The position numbers and the translations under genes were made by a program. Source: JABWCE01 sp964617955 (GTDB taxonomy: Bacteria; Bacteroidota; Bacteroidia; NS11-12g; UBA9320). Taken from it: a stretch of DNA of 34,592 nt. The notes below the pieces were generated by a model. That model searched no databases, was not told the DNA's origin, and saw only the letters and a program-made list of their open reading frames with translations. Shown in pieces: positions 15,351 to 24,078 of this stretch; the stretch's first letter is position 1; each line of letters starts with the position of its first letter. The DNA is taken from NCBI GenBank assembly GCA_964617955.1, contig CAZTXB010000024.1, positions 1-34,592 of the forward strand, read 5' to 3'.

Positions 15351-15962
15351 CTAACGGTAAATCCAAAGTAAGACAGGCTTTTTGCTTTGATCAAGGTATG
15401 GCTCTAACTTTTTAAGAACTTCTGGCGCCAGGGTAGGGCAACCTTCACTTTGACAAATGGTAACAGGAACAGGGGAAATCGGCACACATTCATGGGCATG
15501 TAAAACCACGAATCGTTTAAAGGCCATCGAATTGGAGGAATTTAAGCCGTGAAGCTTATAGGATGTCCCAAACTTTCCTTCGTACTTGCCTCCAATTTTA
15601 TAAAAACCTTCTGAGGAGCAATTGCTTCCAATTTCGTTTGAAAATTTAGCGGTTTCGCTGTACACGAATTTTCCCTTGCCATGACAAACCAGTCCATCTA
15701 AAATGCAGGTTTGGCTATCGAGGTTTACCAAACAAAAGCGTTTACTGCCACTGTGATGCTTAAAATTGATGAAAATTCCGAGATGGCTGTTGCAGTTGTT
15801 TTCAAGGGCAAATTTTTTAAGGCTATCGATGTGTTTTTTTGCATAAATTTTCGGCTGATAAGACGCTATATTGCTCAGTTTGAAAAGATTGAAATGATTG
15901 GCCAGTAAACATCCTCCAAAGGAAACACTGAGAAGTAAAATGAGCCAAAATTTCGTTTTCAT
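15351..15962 (-). CDS. Murein L,D-transpeptidase catalytic domain protein (YkuD_2 type)
   Basis: A 203-residue exported or membrane-anchored protein with an N-terminal hydrophobic segment (about 5-20). The stretch FSNEIGSNCSSEGFYKIGGK followed by GKFGTSYKLHGLNSSN is typical of the YkuD_2 (PF13645) murein L,D-transpeptidase family, and the likely nucleophile is C175 in SEGCPTLAPEVL, preceded by the conserved His in VVLHAHE. Such enzymes make or exchange 3-3 crosslinks or attach proteins to peptidoglycan; the exact role is not known here. It has about ten cysteines, unusual for an exported protein. The bidirectional terminator at 16006-16037 lies just upstream of its start. Confidence 0.88.
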   Translation of the reverse strand: MKTKFWLILLLSVSFGGCLLANHFNLFKLSNIASYQPKIYAKKHIDSLKKFALENNCNSHLGIFINFKHHSGSKRFCLVNLDSQTCILDGLVCHGKGKFVYSETAKFSNEIGSNCSSEGFYKIGGKYEGKFGTSYKLHGLNSSNSMAFKRFVVLHAHECVPISPVPVTICQSEGCPTLAPEVLKKLEPYLDQSKKPVLLWIYR

Positions 15963-16005
15963 AACTCTTTAACGTCTAAACTTTTTCAAAATTGCTTTAA
16001 AATAA

Positions 16006-16037
16006 AAAAGGGAGAATTCTTGAAAATTCTCCCTTTT
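16006..16037. terminator. Strong bidirectional intrinsic terminator
   Basis: A perfect 13-bp stem: AAAAGGGAGAATT (16006-16018) pairs with 16025-16037, with a 6-nt loop. The stem ends in A4/T4. It lies just past the stop of the NHL/PKD gene (16056, minus strand) and should stop that transcript before the next minus-strand gene. Confidence 0.88.
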
Positions 16038-16055
16038 ATAAAGATGCTAACGCAA

Positions 16056-17717
16056 TTACAATTTATAGAGTTTGAGGGTATTGTAACCCGAAGCGGTCAT
16101 GACTTTCAAGAAGTAAATTCCCGATTGAGAAGCGCTTAAGTCTATATCCTCTTTTACGGAATTATAGCAAATCTTTTGCAGTACTACTTTTCCTGTTACA
16201 TCCGTCACTAGAATGGACTGAACCGGAAAATTGCCATTCAAACTTTGTAAGGTGAAGATGCCTTCGGATGGGTTGGGGAAAACGCCCATTGAAATGTCGT
16301 TATTCAATTTTGAAATTCCAACGGTCGAAACCTGGATATAATCTTTCTTGCTCAGGGTTCCAACCCCGAATGCATTGGTTACGTCCAGTTTAACTTCATA
16401 GAATCCTACCACTGAGAATTTAACACTCACGCTTGAACTGGTTTCAGAACCTGCTACCACTGAATAATTCGGCATGCCGGGAGTAATGGTCCATTTAAAG
16501 GAAGTGCCGGGCTTTCCGGTAGAATTGTTGGTAAGCACCACCACGTCTTTATTAAAAACAGGCTTGGTGTTGTCAGCTGTGAAATCCACTGTAGGGGCCA
16601 GGTTGTCAATGGTTACGATTTTAATCACATTGTAATAAATATCAGTAACATACAAACTTATTTTTCCATCATACGCAATGCCACTCAATGTGCCAAATGC
16701 TGCAGCTGCGCCTTTTCCATCTTTATTGCCTTCCACATTTTTATCGCCGGCAAATGTTGAAACCGTTTGCTTGGCAATATCAATCACACGGATAACGTTT
16801 CGGTCACACACATAAATGTTGCCGTCTACTACCGCAACGCCACGAGGATTTAAAAATCTGGCATTGGTGAAATTACCGTCTACAATGCCATTGTCTCCGG
16901 CCACTCCCCAATTCTGAACCACTGTTCCATCGCTCATTTTTATTTTACGGATCATTCCATTGTCAAAATCGCTGACAATCAAATAATTTGCATCATAAAC
17001 TGCAATGCCATAAGGTCCTCCAAAACGGGCTGTGGTACCATTACCGGTTCCGTTGGTACTACCTGCTTCGCCTCCTTTACCTGCCAATGTCGACACCACT
17101 CCACCGGATGTAATTTTTCGAATGGTAAAATTGTTAAATTCCGTCACATAGAAGTTGCCAGAAGCATCCCGCGCAATGCCTTTAGGTTTATCAAAAAGTG
17201 CTGCAGTGGTGGTACCATCTTTGTATCCGGGATTTCCCTGGTTGCCTGTGATAGGCATGGCACCTGCAAATGTGGTAACTTGCTGCTGCTGGCCCGTGCT
17301 GGTAAACGCTTCCAATTTTCGAATGGCGTGATTTTCAGAATCCACTATAAACATATCTCCGTTTGCGTCACCTACAATACTGGTAGGAGCATAAAAGGCG
17401 GCTTGATTACCGGCTTTATTTGTAATGTAACTCTGGCTAAAGTTTCCGGGGCCTAACTGTCCTGCGCGGTTATAAAACTGGTTGTTGTAAAACAACCTTA
17501 CTTTATTATTTTCCACAATCCAAAAGTTGCCGTTTTTATCCCAACCTAAACCCTCAGGACTGTAAAATCTTGCATCGGCAATAGAGCAAGTTGCGTTGTT
17601 ATACTGATTTTCAGGATCAACAGTGTTGGCAATACCGGCCCAATGTTTAACGGTTTGTGCCATTAAGCTGTGACCTGAAATGAAGAGTAGTAGAAGGATT
17701 GTTTGTTTAATTTTCAT
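16056..17717 (-). CDS. NHL-repeat/PKD secreted protein with T9SS sorting domain
   Basis: A 553-residue exported protein. A Sec signal peptide (hydrophobic LLLLFISG, cleavage likely after LMAQ near residue 21) is followed by an NHL beta-propeller over about 30-375, with repeat cores such as PTSIVGDANGDMFIVDSENH, KGIARDASGNFYVTEFNNFT and RGVAVVDGNIYVCDRN. A PKD-like Ig domain follows (about 378-466), and a type A T9SS C-terminal domain from about 478 (VFPNPSEGIFTLQ, ending GIYFLKVMTASGYNTLKLYKL). It is probably surface-displayed or released; NHL propellers bind proteins or glycans. It has its own terminator and is preceded by purC on the same strand with a 35-bp gap. Confidence 0.9.
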   Translation of the reverse strand: MKIKQTILLLLFISGHSLMAQTVKHWAGIANTVDPENQYNNATCSIADARFYSPEGLGWDKNGNFWIVENNKVRLFYNNQFYNRAGQLGPGNFSQSYITNKAGNQAAFYAPTSIVGDANGDMFIVDSENHAIRKLEAFTSTGQQQQVTTFAGAMPITGNQGNPGYKDGTTTAALFDKPKGIARDASGNFYVTEFNNFTIRKITSGGVVSTLAGKGGEAGSTNGTGNGTTARFGGPYGIAVYDANYLIVSDFDNGMIRKIKMSDGTVVQNWGVAGDNGIVDGNFTNARFLNPRGVAVVDGNIYVCDRNVIRVIDIAKQTVSTFAGDKNVEGNKDGKGAAAAFGTLSGIAYDGKISLYVTDIYYNVIKIVTIDNLAPTVDFTADNTKPVFNKDVVVLTNNSTGKPGTSFKWTITPGMPNYSVVAGSETSSSVSVKFSVVGFYEVKLDVTNAFGVGTLSKKDYIQVSTVGISKLNNDISMGVFPNPSEGIFTLQSLNGNFPVQSILVTDVTGKVVLQKICYNSVKEDIDLSASQSGIYFLKVMTASGYNTLKLYKL

Positions 17718-17752
17718 ATAACTGTATTTTTTTTAAATCGCCGCAAAGATGT

Positions 17753-18709
17753 TTATTTCTCATAATAATTTGAAATAAAACTATTCACACTCGTTTCAAT
17801 AACCTCAGAAATTTCATCATATGACCTTTTGATGAATTTTTTACCGGTGATTTGCTCATACAACTCAATGTAACGGCTGGTAACAGAGTCAATAAAGTCA
17901 TCAGGCATGTCGGGAATGAGCTGGCCATCAAGACCTTGAAAGCCATGTTCGATCAGCCATATTCTTACAAATTCCTTTGAAAGTTGCCTTTGCTGTTGGT
18001 CTTTCGACTGTATGGCCTCATAGGTATCCCTGTAAAAGTATCTTGACGAATCGGGCGTATGAATCTCATCGATGAGCATGATCTCATTATTATACGTACC
18101 AAATTCGTATTTTGTGTCAACAAGAATGAGGTTTTGATTAGCGGCGTGCTCACTACCTGCCTTAAATAGCAATCTGGTATAGTGCTCAAGTTTTTCAAGA
18201 TCTTTCTTTTTTAATATTTTTTGGGCCAAAAGGTCTTCTTTGGAAATATCGATATCATGGCCGTTTTTGGCTTTGGTAGTAGGAGTGAGGATGGGTAATG
18301 GCAGGGGATCATTTTCCTTCAACCCTTCAGGCAGCATTTCGCCACAAATTTTTCGCTCGCCTGATTTGTACAGTCGCCATGCATGGCCGGCTAAATATCC
18401 CCTCATCACAAATTCAACCTGTATGGGCTCGCATTTTAAACCAATGGTAACGTGTGGGTCCGGTTCTGCAATTTTCCAGTTGGGCACCAAATCTTTGGTC
18501 ATATCGAGAAAAAATGAGGCCACCTGGTTGAGTACCTGCCCCTTGTAGGGAATGGGCTTGGGCAGCACTTGGTCAAACGCCGAAATTCTATCGCTGGCAA
18601 CAAGCACCATGAGTTCATCATTAATGTTGTATACATCGCGCACTTTTCCCCTTCCGAAATCGCGTTGTTTCTTAAGAGCCAGGTTGGTTGAAATTAATGA
18701 ATTTGTCAT
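17753..18709 (-). CDS. purC: Phosphoribosylaminoimidazole-succinocarboxamide synthase
   Basis: A 318-residue SAICAR synthetase, the step of purine synthesis joining aspartate to CAIR with ATP. The N-terminal GRGKVRDVYNINDELMVLVA (19-38) and SDRISAFDQVLPKPIPYKGQ are family signatures, as are EFVMRGYLAGHAW and the late TKYEFG and DEIHTPDSSRYF. The length matches the longer PurC form rather than the short (about 240) form. No clear -7 motif was found; it may have its own promoter in the 63-bp AT-rich gap after the LuxC-like gene. Confidence 0.97.
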   Translation of the reverse strand: MTNSLISTNLALKKQRDFGRGKVRDVYNINDELMVLVASDRISAFDQVLPKPIPYKGQVLNQVASFFLDMTKDLVPNWKIAEPDPHVTIGLKCEPIQVEFVMRGYLAGHAWRLYKSGERKICGEMLPEGLKENDPLPLPILTPTTKAKNGHDIDISKEDLLAQKILKKKDLEKLEHYTRLLFKAGSEHAANQNLILVDTKYEFGTYNNEIMLIDEIHTPDSSRYFYRDTYEAIQSKDQQQRQLSKEFVRIWLIEHGFQGLDGQLIPDMPDDFIDSVTSRYIELYEQITGKKFIKRSYDEISEVIETSVNSFISNYYEK

Positions 18710-18772
18710 TTTTTGTAATTCAATTATGGGCGTAAATTAATGTTTTTAAGCTTCGTTTTTTTTTAATTTTTT

Positions 18773-19774
18773 TTATAGGGTGGACATAAAGTCCATGGTA
18801 TTTATATTGTCCGCGAACTCAGTTAATTTAGGAAACTGTGATTTTCCAAAGGCAACTGACCCCGGCAAAAATGAGTCTTGCGAAATTACAATTTGGATAG
18901 TCTCTTTCCGGTTATCGATATAACTCTCTACGTCACTTTTATCCTTATACTTATCGAAAAACAAACATCCCAAAGGCGATCCCATGTTTTGGTCTTCCTT
19001 CAGAAGCAAAAAACCATTGTCGAGGTGTTTCTCCAAATTCATGAGAAACAAGGCTTTGTGATAGGTATAATTGTTAGCGTATTTGTTGTGATTCACCACA
19101 GGGTGATAAGAATCAATGGCCTCAAAAAAGCGGCTGAACTGATAGTTTTCCGGAAACAGAATCTTTGAGACATTGCGGCAGCCTAGCCCAAAGTATGCGA
19201 AAATGTCTAATCCAAGTGCTTTTAATTCTTCATCCGACTCCTCACCGCTTACAACGGCAAGGCTGTTTCTGTTTCGCCTGATCAATCTTGGAATTTCTCT
19301 GAAATAGTACTCAAAATAACGCGCCGAATTATTAGTTCCCGTAGCGATGAGTGCTTCACAGTCGTTTAATTTTTCAACGATGTTCACCCTTTTACTCAAT
19401 TCTGGCGCTATTTGAAGGAGTTTTTTAACGACCCAGGTGGTGAGAATGGGGTCGTCGGAAGAGGGTTTGATGGCCAGGCTATGGCCGCTGAGCAGTACGC
19501 ATAAGATATCATGAAAACCGACCAAAGGTATGTTTCCGGCAGTGATAATTCCAACCTTTTTGGGTTGTTCCGCAAATTTCGACATCTCAGCCAAGCTGCT
19601 CAGGTCTTCGCTTTTGAGAACGAATGCCCAATAGGAGAAAGCAAAAATTTGCCATTCAGGCGTAAACCAGGGATTTCTAAGATACGCCTTATTTAAAAGC
19701 TGGTCTTGGGCTGTAAGTTCAGCCATGGCAAGACCCAGTTTTTCGAAAGCGTTTATAATGTTCTTTTGTTTCAA
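18773..19774 (-). CDS. LuxC-like acyl-CoA reductase
   Basis: A 333-residue protein of the LuxC/acyl-CoA reductase family (PF05893, aldehyde dehydrogenase superfamily) that is widespread in Bacteroidota. VGIITAGNIPLVGFHDILCV near residue 74, the SLAIKPSSDDP loop and the putative nucleophile Cys in IFAYFGLGCRNVSKI near residue 198 support this. It probably reduces a fatty acyl-CoA to aldehyde; the physiological product in this phylum is not settled. The only start near the expected N-terminus is TTG at 19774, which lies inside a perfect -7 motif. An ATT at 19759 or ATG at 19726 are alternatives. Confidence 0.88.
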   Translation of the reverse strand: MKQKNIINAFEKLGLAMAELTAQDQLLNKAYLRNPWFTPEWQIFAFSYWAFVLKSEDLSSLAEMSKFAEQPKKVGIITAGNIPLVGFHDILCVLLSGHSLAIKPSSDDPILTTWVVKKLLQIAPELSKRVNIVEKLNDCEALIATGTNNSARYFEYYFREIPRLIRRNRNSLAVVSGEESDEELKALGLDIFAYFGLGCRNVSKILFPENYQFSRFFEAIDSYHPVVNHNKYANNYTYHKALFLMNLEKHLDNGFLLLKEDQNMGSPLGCLFFDKYKDKSDVESYIDNRKETIQIVISQDSFLPGSVAFGKSQFPKLTEFADNINTMDFMSTL

Positions 19775-19779
19775 ATTTA
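19772..19779 (-). promoter_or_regulatory. -7 promoter element TAAATTTG overlapping the LuxC-like start
   Basis: Exact TAnnTTTG on the minus strand. Its final TTG is the predicted start codon of the LuxC-like gene. If it is a promoter, transcription would begin inside that frame and the true start would be further in. Confidence 0.35.
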
Positions 19780-19954
19780 TATACTTAATGCAGGGATAAG
19801 ATCATTCGCTAATGGTTTAAAATAAGAATTTCTATTGACCCCACTTAACCCAGTTATGGCTTACCGCCGGCAAAAATCTAATTTTAAAGCCATTTATGCA
19901 AAAATGTGAATAAGGAACGACACTCTGTGTAGTCTTTTGCACCATATTTGTGCT

Positions 19955-20422
19955 ATGGCATGGAGAAAATTATCCGGAGAGCTGATTGAACGGCCGATTT
20001 TAGATGAAATCAGGGTAAAAATGATTGAGGAGCATTCGCATTCCCTCAAGGTTTGTATTGGCACCGATTCGCAAGTTAAGGGAGACGTAGTGGAGTTTGC
20101 AACCGCCATAGTGTTTATTAGAGAAGGAAAGGGAGGATTTATTTTTCATAATTCTTATCTGACAGAGAGAAAAATGTCGATGAAGGAAAGATTGATTCAG
20201 GAAGTTTCCGACTCCATACAGGTTGCTTATACCATCTGTCCGGTTTTAGATGAATACAACATCGCCTTGGAGGTACACGCAGATATCAACACCGATCCAA
20301 ATTTTAAGTCAAATATCGCTTTAAAAGAAGCCATGGGCTACATACTGGGTATGGGTTATACTTTTAAAGCAAAACCTGAGGCTTTTGCCAGCTCTTATTG
20401 CGCCAACAAGGTTGTAAAATAA
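19955..20422 (+). CDS. YkuK-like RNase H-fold protein (DUF458)
   Basis: A 155-residue protein like B. subtilis YkuK, a DUF458 member with a predicted ribonuclease H-like fold. Visible features are the first acidic strand (LKVCIGTDSQVKGDVVEFAT, near residue 29), a helix ending KERLIQEVSDSIQVAY, and a second acidic strand (LEVHADINTDP near 107). Acidic residues in these strands could bind metal ions. Biological role is unknown. I chose ATG at 19955 (MAWRKLSG) over the frame's earlier ATG at 19937. A near-match to the -7 motif (CATATTTG) sits 4 nt before this ATG. Confidence 0.85.
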   Translation: MAWRKLSGELIERPILDEIRVKMIEEHSHSLKVCIGTDSQVKGDVVEFATAIVFIREGKGGFIFHNSYLTERKMSMKERLIQEVSDSIQVAYTICPVLDEYNIALEVHADINTDPNFKSNIALKEAMGYILGMGYTFKAKPEAFASSYCANKVVK

Positions 20423-20458
20423 AATTTATTTTATCTAATTTCGTTGATTAATTTAATA

Positions 20459-20875
20459 ATGCAAAAAACTACTTCGATCATCTGTTTCTTTTTCTTTGGG
20501 CTGCTATTGGTTTCTTTTACCGATGGCCAAACCAAAACCATTGCTCCGATTCAATCGGAAAAACCCTTTGTGATTGTGGGCCAGATGCCACATTTCCCGG
20601 GTGGAAAATTAGCCATGAACCGCTATATTTCCGAACACCTTACTTATCCTTTCGATGCCTTGAAGAACAAAGTTCAGGGTAAGGTAAATGTTGAATTCGT
20701 GGTTGAAAAAGATGGTTCACTGACCCAAATAAGAAGTGTGGGTAAAAAGTTGGGTTATGGCCTTGACGAACAAGCTGTAAAGGTGTTTTCAGGGATGCCT
20801 AAATGGATACCCGGCCGTCAGGACGGCAAAGTGGTTCCGGTGTATATGATGATTCCTATTATCTATACGTTGTAA
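20459..20875 (+). CDS. TonB C-terminal domain protein
   Basis: A 138-residue exported protein: signal peptide (hydrophobic IICFFFFGLLLVSF, residues 7-20) followed directly by a TonB_C domain. Visible family features are PHFPGGKLAMNRYISEHLTY, GKVNVEFVVEKDGSLTQIR and the end GRQDGKVVPVYMMIPIIYTL. It lacks the usual cytoplasmic and proline-rich spacer regions, so it cannot act as a full energy-coupling TonB and may instead be a periplasmic adaptor. It heads a tight operon; its stop overlaps the ruvX start (TAATG). The ATG at 20459 is preferred to 20444 because the latter adds residues before the signal peptide. Confidence 0.88.
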   Translation: MQKTTSIICFFFFGLLLVSFTDGQTKTIAPIQSEKPFVIVGQMPHFPGGKLAMNRYISEHLTYPFDALKNKVQGKVNVEFVVEKDGSLTQIRSVGKKLGYGLDEQAVKVFSGMPKWIPGRQDGKVVPVYMMIPIIYTL

Positions 20876-21288
20876 TGGGTCGGATCATCGCCCTGGATTA
20901 CGGCACCAAAAGAATAGGAATTGCCGTGACAGATCCCCTTAAAATTATTGCAAGCGCCTTAACCACCATTCACCCCAATGAGATCATTCAATTTCTAAAG
21001 GAATATGCTGCCAAGGAATCCGTTGAACTCATCGTCATAGGCCTGCCAAAGCAAATGAACGGAGAAGCTTCGGAGAGCGAAAGACATATACTGCCTTTCA
21101 TCAATCAGCTCACCAAAGCCATTCCGGAAATTCCCATAAAAAGATTCGATGAAAGATTTACGACAAAGATGGCCATTAGCAGCATGTTAGAAGGCGGTTA
21201 TAAAAAAAAGGACCGTCAGGATAAAAAACGCTTGGATTCTATTAGTGCCACTCTAATTTTGCAGGGATATTTACTCTCCTCAGAATGA
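20875..21288 (+). CDS. ruvX: YqgF/RuvX family pre-16S rRNA nuclease
   Basis: A 137-residue RNase H-fold nuclease of the YqgF family, which trims the 5' end of pre-16S rRNA and was also named a putative Holliday junction resolvase. Motifs: RIIALDYGTKRIGIAV (3-18), the first catalytic Asp at 8; LIVIGLPKQMNGEAS with the second acidic region; and KRFDERFTTKMA near 91. It starts by TAATG overlap with the TonB-like gene; a longer upstream reading of the same frame is only the shadow of that gene. It overlaps def by ATGA. Confidence 0.96.
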   Translation: MGRIIALDYGTKRIGIAVTDPLKIIASALTTIHPNEIIQFLKEYAAKESVELIVIGLPKQMNGEASESERHILPFINQLTKAIPEIPIKRFDERFTTKMAISSMLEGGYKKKDRQDKKRLDSISATLILQGYLLSSE

Positions 21289-21839
21289 TTTTACCAATTA
21301 GGGCTTTTGGTGACCCGGTTCTTAGAAAAAAATGCCATGCCATCAACCCGGATTATCCCGGCTTGGATGAGTTAATCGCGAACATGTTTGAAACCATGTA
21401 TGAAAGCAATGGGGTAGGGTTAGCCGCACCCCAAATTGGAAAAGACATCAGGCTCTTTATTATTGATACCGACGCCTTTAATGAAAAGAAAAAGCCAGGG
21501 ATAAAGCGCATTTTTATCAATGCCGAAATGATAGTGCAAAAGGGGACCGAATGGGAATTTGAAGAAGGCTGCCTGAGCATACCAAAAATAAGAGAAAACG
21601 TAAAACGGCCGCCAAGCATCCGAATAAAATTTCAAAACGAAAGATTTGAACACATTGAAGAGGAATTCAATGGAATCGAGGCGAGAGTTATTCAGCACGA
21701 ATACGACCATATTGAGGGTATCTTATTTGTGGATTACCTTTCGGCCCTAAAAAAGCAACTCCTTAAAGGCAAACTTCAGAATATTTCTAAAGGGAAAATT
21801 GAGACCGATTACAAAATGAAATTCTTTATTAAAAAATAA
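21285..21839 (+). CDS. def: Peptide deformylase
   Basis: A 184-residue metal-dependent deformylase that removes the formyl group from new proteins, the counterpart of fmt in this window. All three motifs are intact: GVGLAAPQIG (43-52), EEGCLSIP (93-100, metal ligand C96) and QHEYDHIEG (137-145, ligands H138 and H142, catalytic E139). It overlaps ruvX by four bases, and the following UbiA gene begins 2 bp after its stop. Confidence 0.97.
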   Translation: MILPIRAFGDPVLRKKCHAINPDYPGLDELIANMFETMYESNGVGLAAPQIGKDIRLFIIDTDAFNEKKKPGIKRIFINAEMIVQKGTEWEFEEGCLSIPKIRENVKRPPSIRIKFQNERFEHIEEEFNGIEARVIQHEYDHIEGILFVDYLSALKKQLLKGKLQNISKGKIETDYKMKFFIKK

Positions 21840-21841
21840 GG

Positions 21842-22702
21842 GTGAATATTATTAAAGCTGCACGACCGATAAATTTACTCATTTTACTCTGTGTGCAAAT
21901 AATGAGCGTTTATTTTTTAGGATTTGGCAATCATCTGGCCGATGTTTTCGATAAGGGACATCTCATCATTTACACCTGTACTTTGCTCTGTGCGGCCTTT
22001 GGCTATTTGTCGAACGACGTGATGGACGCCAAAGCCGACGCCATAAACCGTTCCTCCCGGCATTATCTTGCAGATCCAAAAGTGAGGAAGCTGGCCTTGT
22101 ACCTCAGCGTGATTATAGCAGTTACTTCTCTTTTCATCGCCCTGACTTTTAGTTTAAGGCTAGGAATGCTCATTGGTTTAATTCTGGTCCTGCTCTTTCT
22201 CTACAACAGCATTTTAAAAAATATTCCTCTGCTGGGGAACATTGTCATTGCTGTGCTCGGAGGATTTTCAATTTTCATATTGCTTTCCTTCGATAACAAC
22301 CTCAATAAGGAACTCATTATTATTTTTTCGATAAATGCCTTTGGTATTCATCTCATCAGAGAAATATTAAAGGATATGGAAGATGTAAAAGGCGACCATC
22401 ATGCCGGTTACAGAACCCTGCCTTTGGTGCTGGGTATGAAAACCTCCAGGTTAATAGTTCTGGTCATTCTATTCATTTACATTTTAGTGTTTACCACCTG
22501 TGTAAGATGGATGATGATGCGATTTTTTACCGCCCCATTGAGTTATGTCTTTTTAGCCTACAATATTATTTGCATTGGCTTTCCTTTGTTCAACATCCTG
22601 TCAAAACTTCAAAACACCTATAAGGAGCAAAATTACACCGAGCTCAATCGGGATAGCCTTTATGTGATGATTACGGGAACCTTATCCATGATGTTTTTTT
22701 AG
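21842..22702 (+). CDS. UbiA-superfamily prenyltransferase
   Basis: A 286-residue multi-pass membrane prenyltransferase. Both Asp-rich Mg-diphosphate motifs are present: NDVMDAKADAINR (58-70) and DMEDVKGDHHAGYRTLP (178-194). In Bacteroidota such proteins are usually annotated as geranylgeranylglycerol-phosphate geranylgeranyltransferase, by analogy to archaeal ether-lipid enzymes; the real acceptor is not shown by sequence. Start is a GTG at 21842, 2 bp after def. The last codon is followed after one base by maf, so it is embedded in the tonB-ruvX-def-ubiA-maf operon. Confidence 0.88.
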   Translation: MNIIKAARPINLLILLCVQIMSVYFLGFGNHLADVFDKGHLIIYTCTLLCAAFGYLSNDVMDAKADAINRSSRHYLADPKVRKLALYLSVIIAVTSLFIALTFSLRLGMLIGLILVLLFLYNSILKNIPLLGNIVIAVLGGFSIFILLSFDNNLNKELIIIFSINAFGIHLIREILKDMEDVKGDHHAGYRTLPLVLGMKTSRLIVLVILFIYILVFTTCVRWMMMRFFTAPLSYVFLAYNIICIGFPLFNILSKLQNTYKEQNYTELNRDSLYVMITGTLSMMFF

Positions 22703-22703
22703 A

Positions 22704-23258
22704 ATGGAACTGCTGTTAGGATCAAAATCGCCAAGAAGACAGGAATTATTGAAAGGTGCAGAACTGAAGTACCGTTTGGTAAACATCGATTGTGAAGAGT
22801 CCCATCCTGCCGATATGAACCCTAAAGAAGTGGCTGGCTATTTGGCTATTAAGAAGTCAAAGGCCTTTTCAGAATTAAATGAAGGTCAGGTTCTTTTAAC
22901 AGCCGATACAATTGTTTATCTAGATGAACAGATTTTGAATAAGCCTATGGATGAAGAAGATGCCCGCAACATGCTTAAGCAATTGTCAAATAAAATGCAT
23001 ACCGTGTATACCGGCGTGTGTTTAAGAAGTTTGCAAAAAATGGTGTCTTTTACCGAGTCGACTGAAGTTTATTTTAAGCGCTTATCTGACGAACAAATAA
23101 ACTACTATGTGTTAACACACAAGCCTTTGGACAAGGCTGGGGCCTATGGAATCCAGGATTGGATAGGTTATACAGGGATTTTACAAATCAAAGGCGATTT
23201 TTTTAATGTGATGGGTTTGCCCATCCAAAGGGTATACGACGAGCTGTCGAAATTTTAA
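22704..23258 (+). CDS. maf: Maf-family nucleoside triphosphate pyrophosphatase
   Basis: A 184-residue Maf/YhdE protein that hydrolyses non-canonical or free nucleoside triphosphates (dTTP/UTP type in the YhdE branch) and can affect septum formation. Signatures are LLLGSKSPRRQELLKGAEL at the N-terminus, LTADTIVYLDEQILNKP near residue 65 and DKAGAYGIQDWIG near 141. It is the last gene of the operon; an 82-bp gap separates it from the aldolase, which has its own promoter. Confidence 0.95.
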   Translation: MELLLGSKSPRRQELLKGAELKYRLVNIDCEESHPADMNPKEVAGYLAIKKSKAFSELNEGQVLLTADTIVYLDEQILNKPMDEEDARNMLKQLSNKMHTVYTGVCLRSLQKMVSFTESTEVYFKRLSDEQINYYVLTHKPLDKAGAYGIQDWIGYTGILQIKGDFFNVMGLPIQRVYDELSKF

Positions 23259-23315
23259 TTCATCGGCTTTTTTTGTTTGTTTAAAATATGTGTGAAGAGC
23301 GCGGAGATAAGTCGT

Positions 23316-23323
23316 TAATTTTG
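23316..23323 (+). promoter_or_regulatory. -7 promoter element TAATTTTG of the aldolase gene
   Basis: Exact TAnnTTTG on the plus strand, 17 nt before the ATG at 23341. Confidence 0.5.
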
Positions 23324-23340
23324 TCCAAAAAAAACAGAAT

Positions 23341-23997
23341 ATGAAATTTTTTATAGATACAGCCAATCTGAGTCAGATACATGAGGCCCAAAACCTGGGT
23401 GTTTTAGATGGGGTCACCACCAATCCGTCGCTGATGGCTAAAGAAGGTATTACCGGAACCGATAATATCATGAAGCATTATAAAGCCATTTGCCAAATTG
23501 TAGATGATAATGTCAGTGCTGAAGTCATCGCCACCGACTTTGAGGGCATGATTAGAGAAGGAGAGTCCCTGGCCAATATCGACTCAAAAATTGTGGTGAA
23601 AATACCAATGATTCAAGACGGCATCAAGGCCATTAAACACTTTTCAAATTTAGGCATCCGGACCAATTGCACTTTGGTGTTTTCAGCCGGACAGGCCATC
23701 TTAGCAGCCAAGGCAGGAGCCACATTCCTTTCTCCCTTTATCGGGCGGATTGACGACATGAATTGGGACGGTATCGACTTGATTAGTCAGATTGCCAATA
23801 TCTATGCCATACAAGGATTTGACACCCAAATTCTCGCTGCGAGCGTTCGCAATTCCTTGCATATCGTGAAATGTGCAGAAGCAGGGGCCGATGTGGTAAC
23901 CTGTCCCTTAAGTGCCATCCTGGGCCTACTGAAGCACCCACTGACCGACATTGGCTTGGCACAATTTTTAGCCGACCACAAAAAGGCCAATTCATAA
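23341..23997 (+). CDS. fsa: Fructose-6-phosphate aldolase/small transaldolase
   Basis: A 218-residue class I aldolase of the TalC/FSA family. MKFFIDTANLSQI, GVTTNPSLMAKEG (24-36) and SKIVVKIPM (82-90, Schiff-base Lys K87) are diagnostic, as is TFLSPFIGRIDDMNWDG. Short family members are either true transaldolases in the pentose phosphate pathway or fructose-6-phosphate aldolases; sequence alone by eye cannot separate them. It is preceded by a perfect -7 motif and is probably monocistronic. Confidence 0.93.
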   Translation: MKFFIDTANLSQIHEAQNLGVLDGVTTNPSLMAKEGITGTDNIMKHYKAICQIVDDNVSAEVIATDFEGMIREGESLANIDSKIVVKIPMIQDGIKAIKHFSNLGIRTNCTLVFSAGQAILAAKAGATFLSPFIGRIDDMNWDGIDLISQIANIYAIQGFDTQILAASVRNSLHIVKCAEAGADVVTCPLSAILGLLKHPLTDIGLAQFLADHKKANS

Positions 23998-24078
23998 TTT
24001 ATTCATAAATATTCCGTTGAAGAATCTGGTTCATTGGCGTAAATTTTAAGGCATTTAAACACATCGCTCAACAAAACT

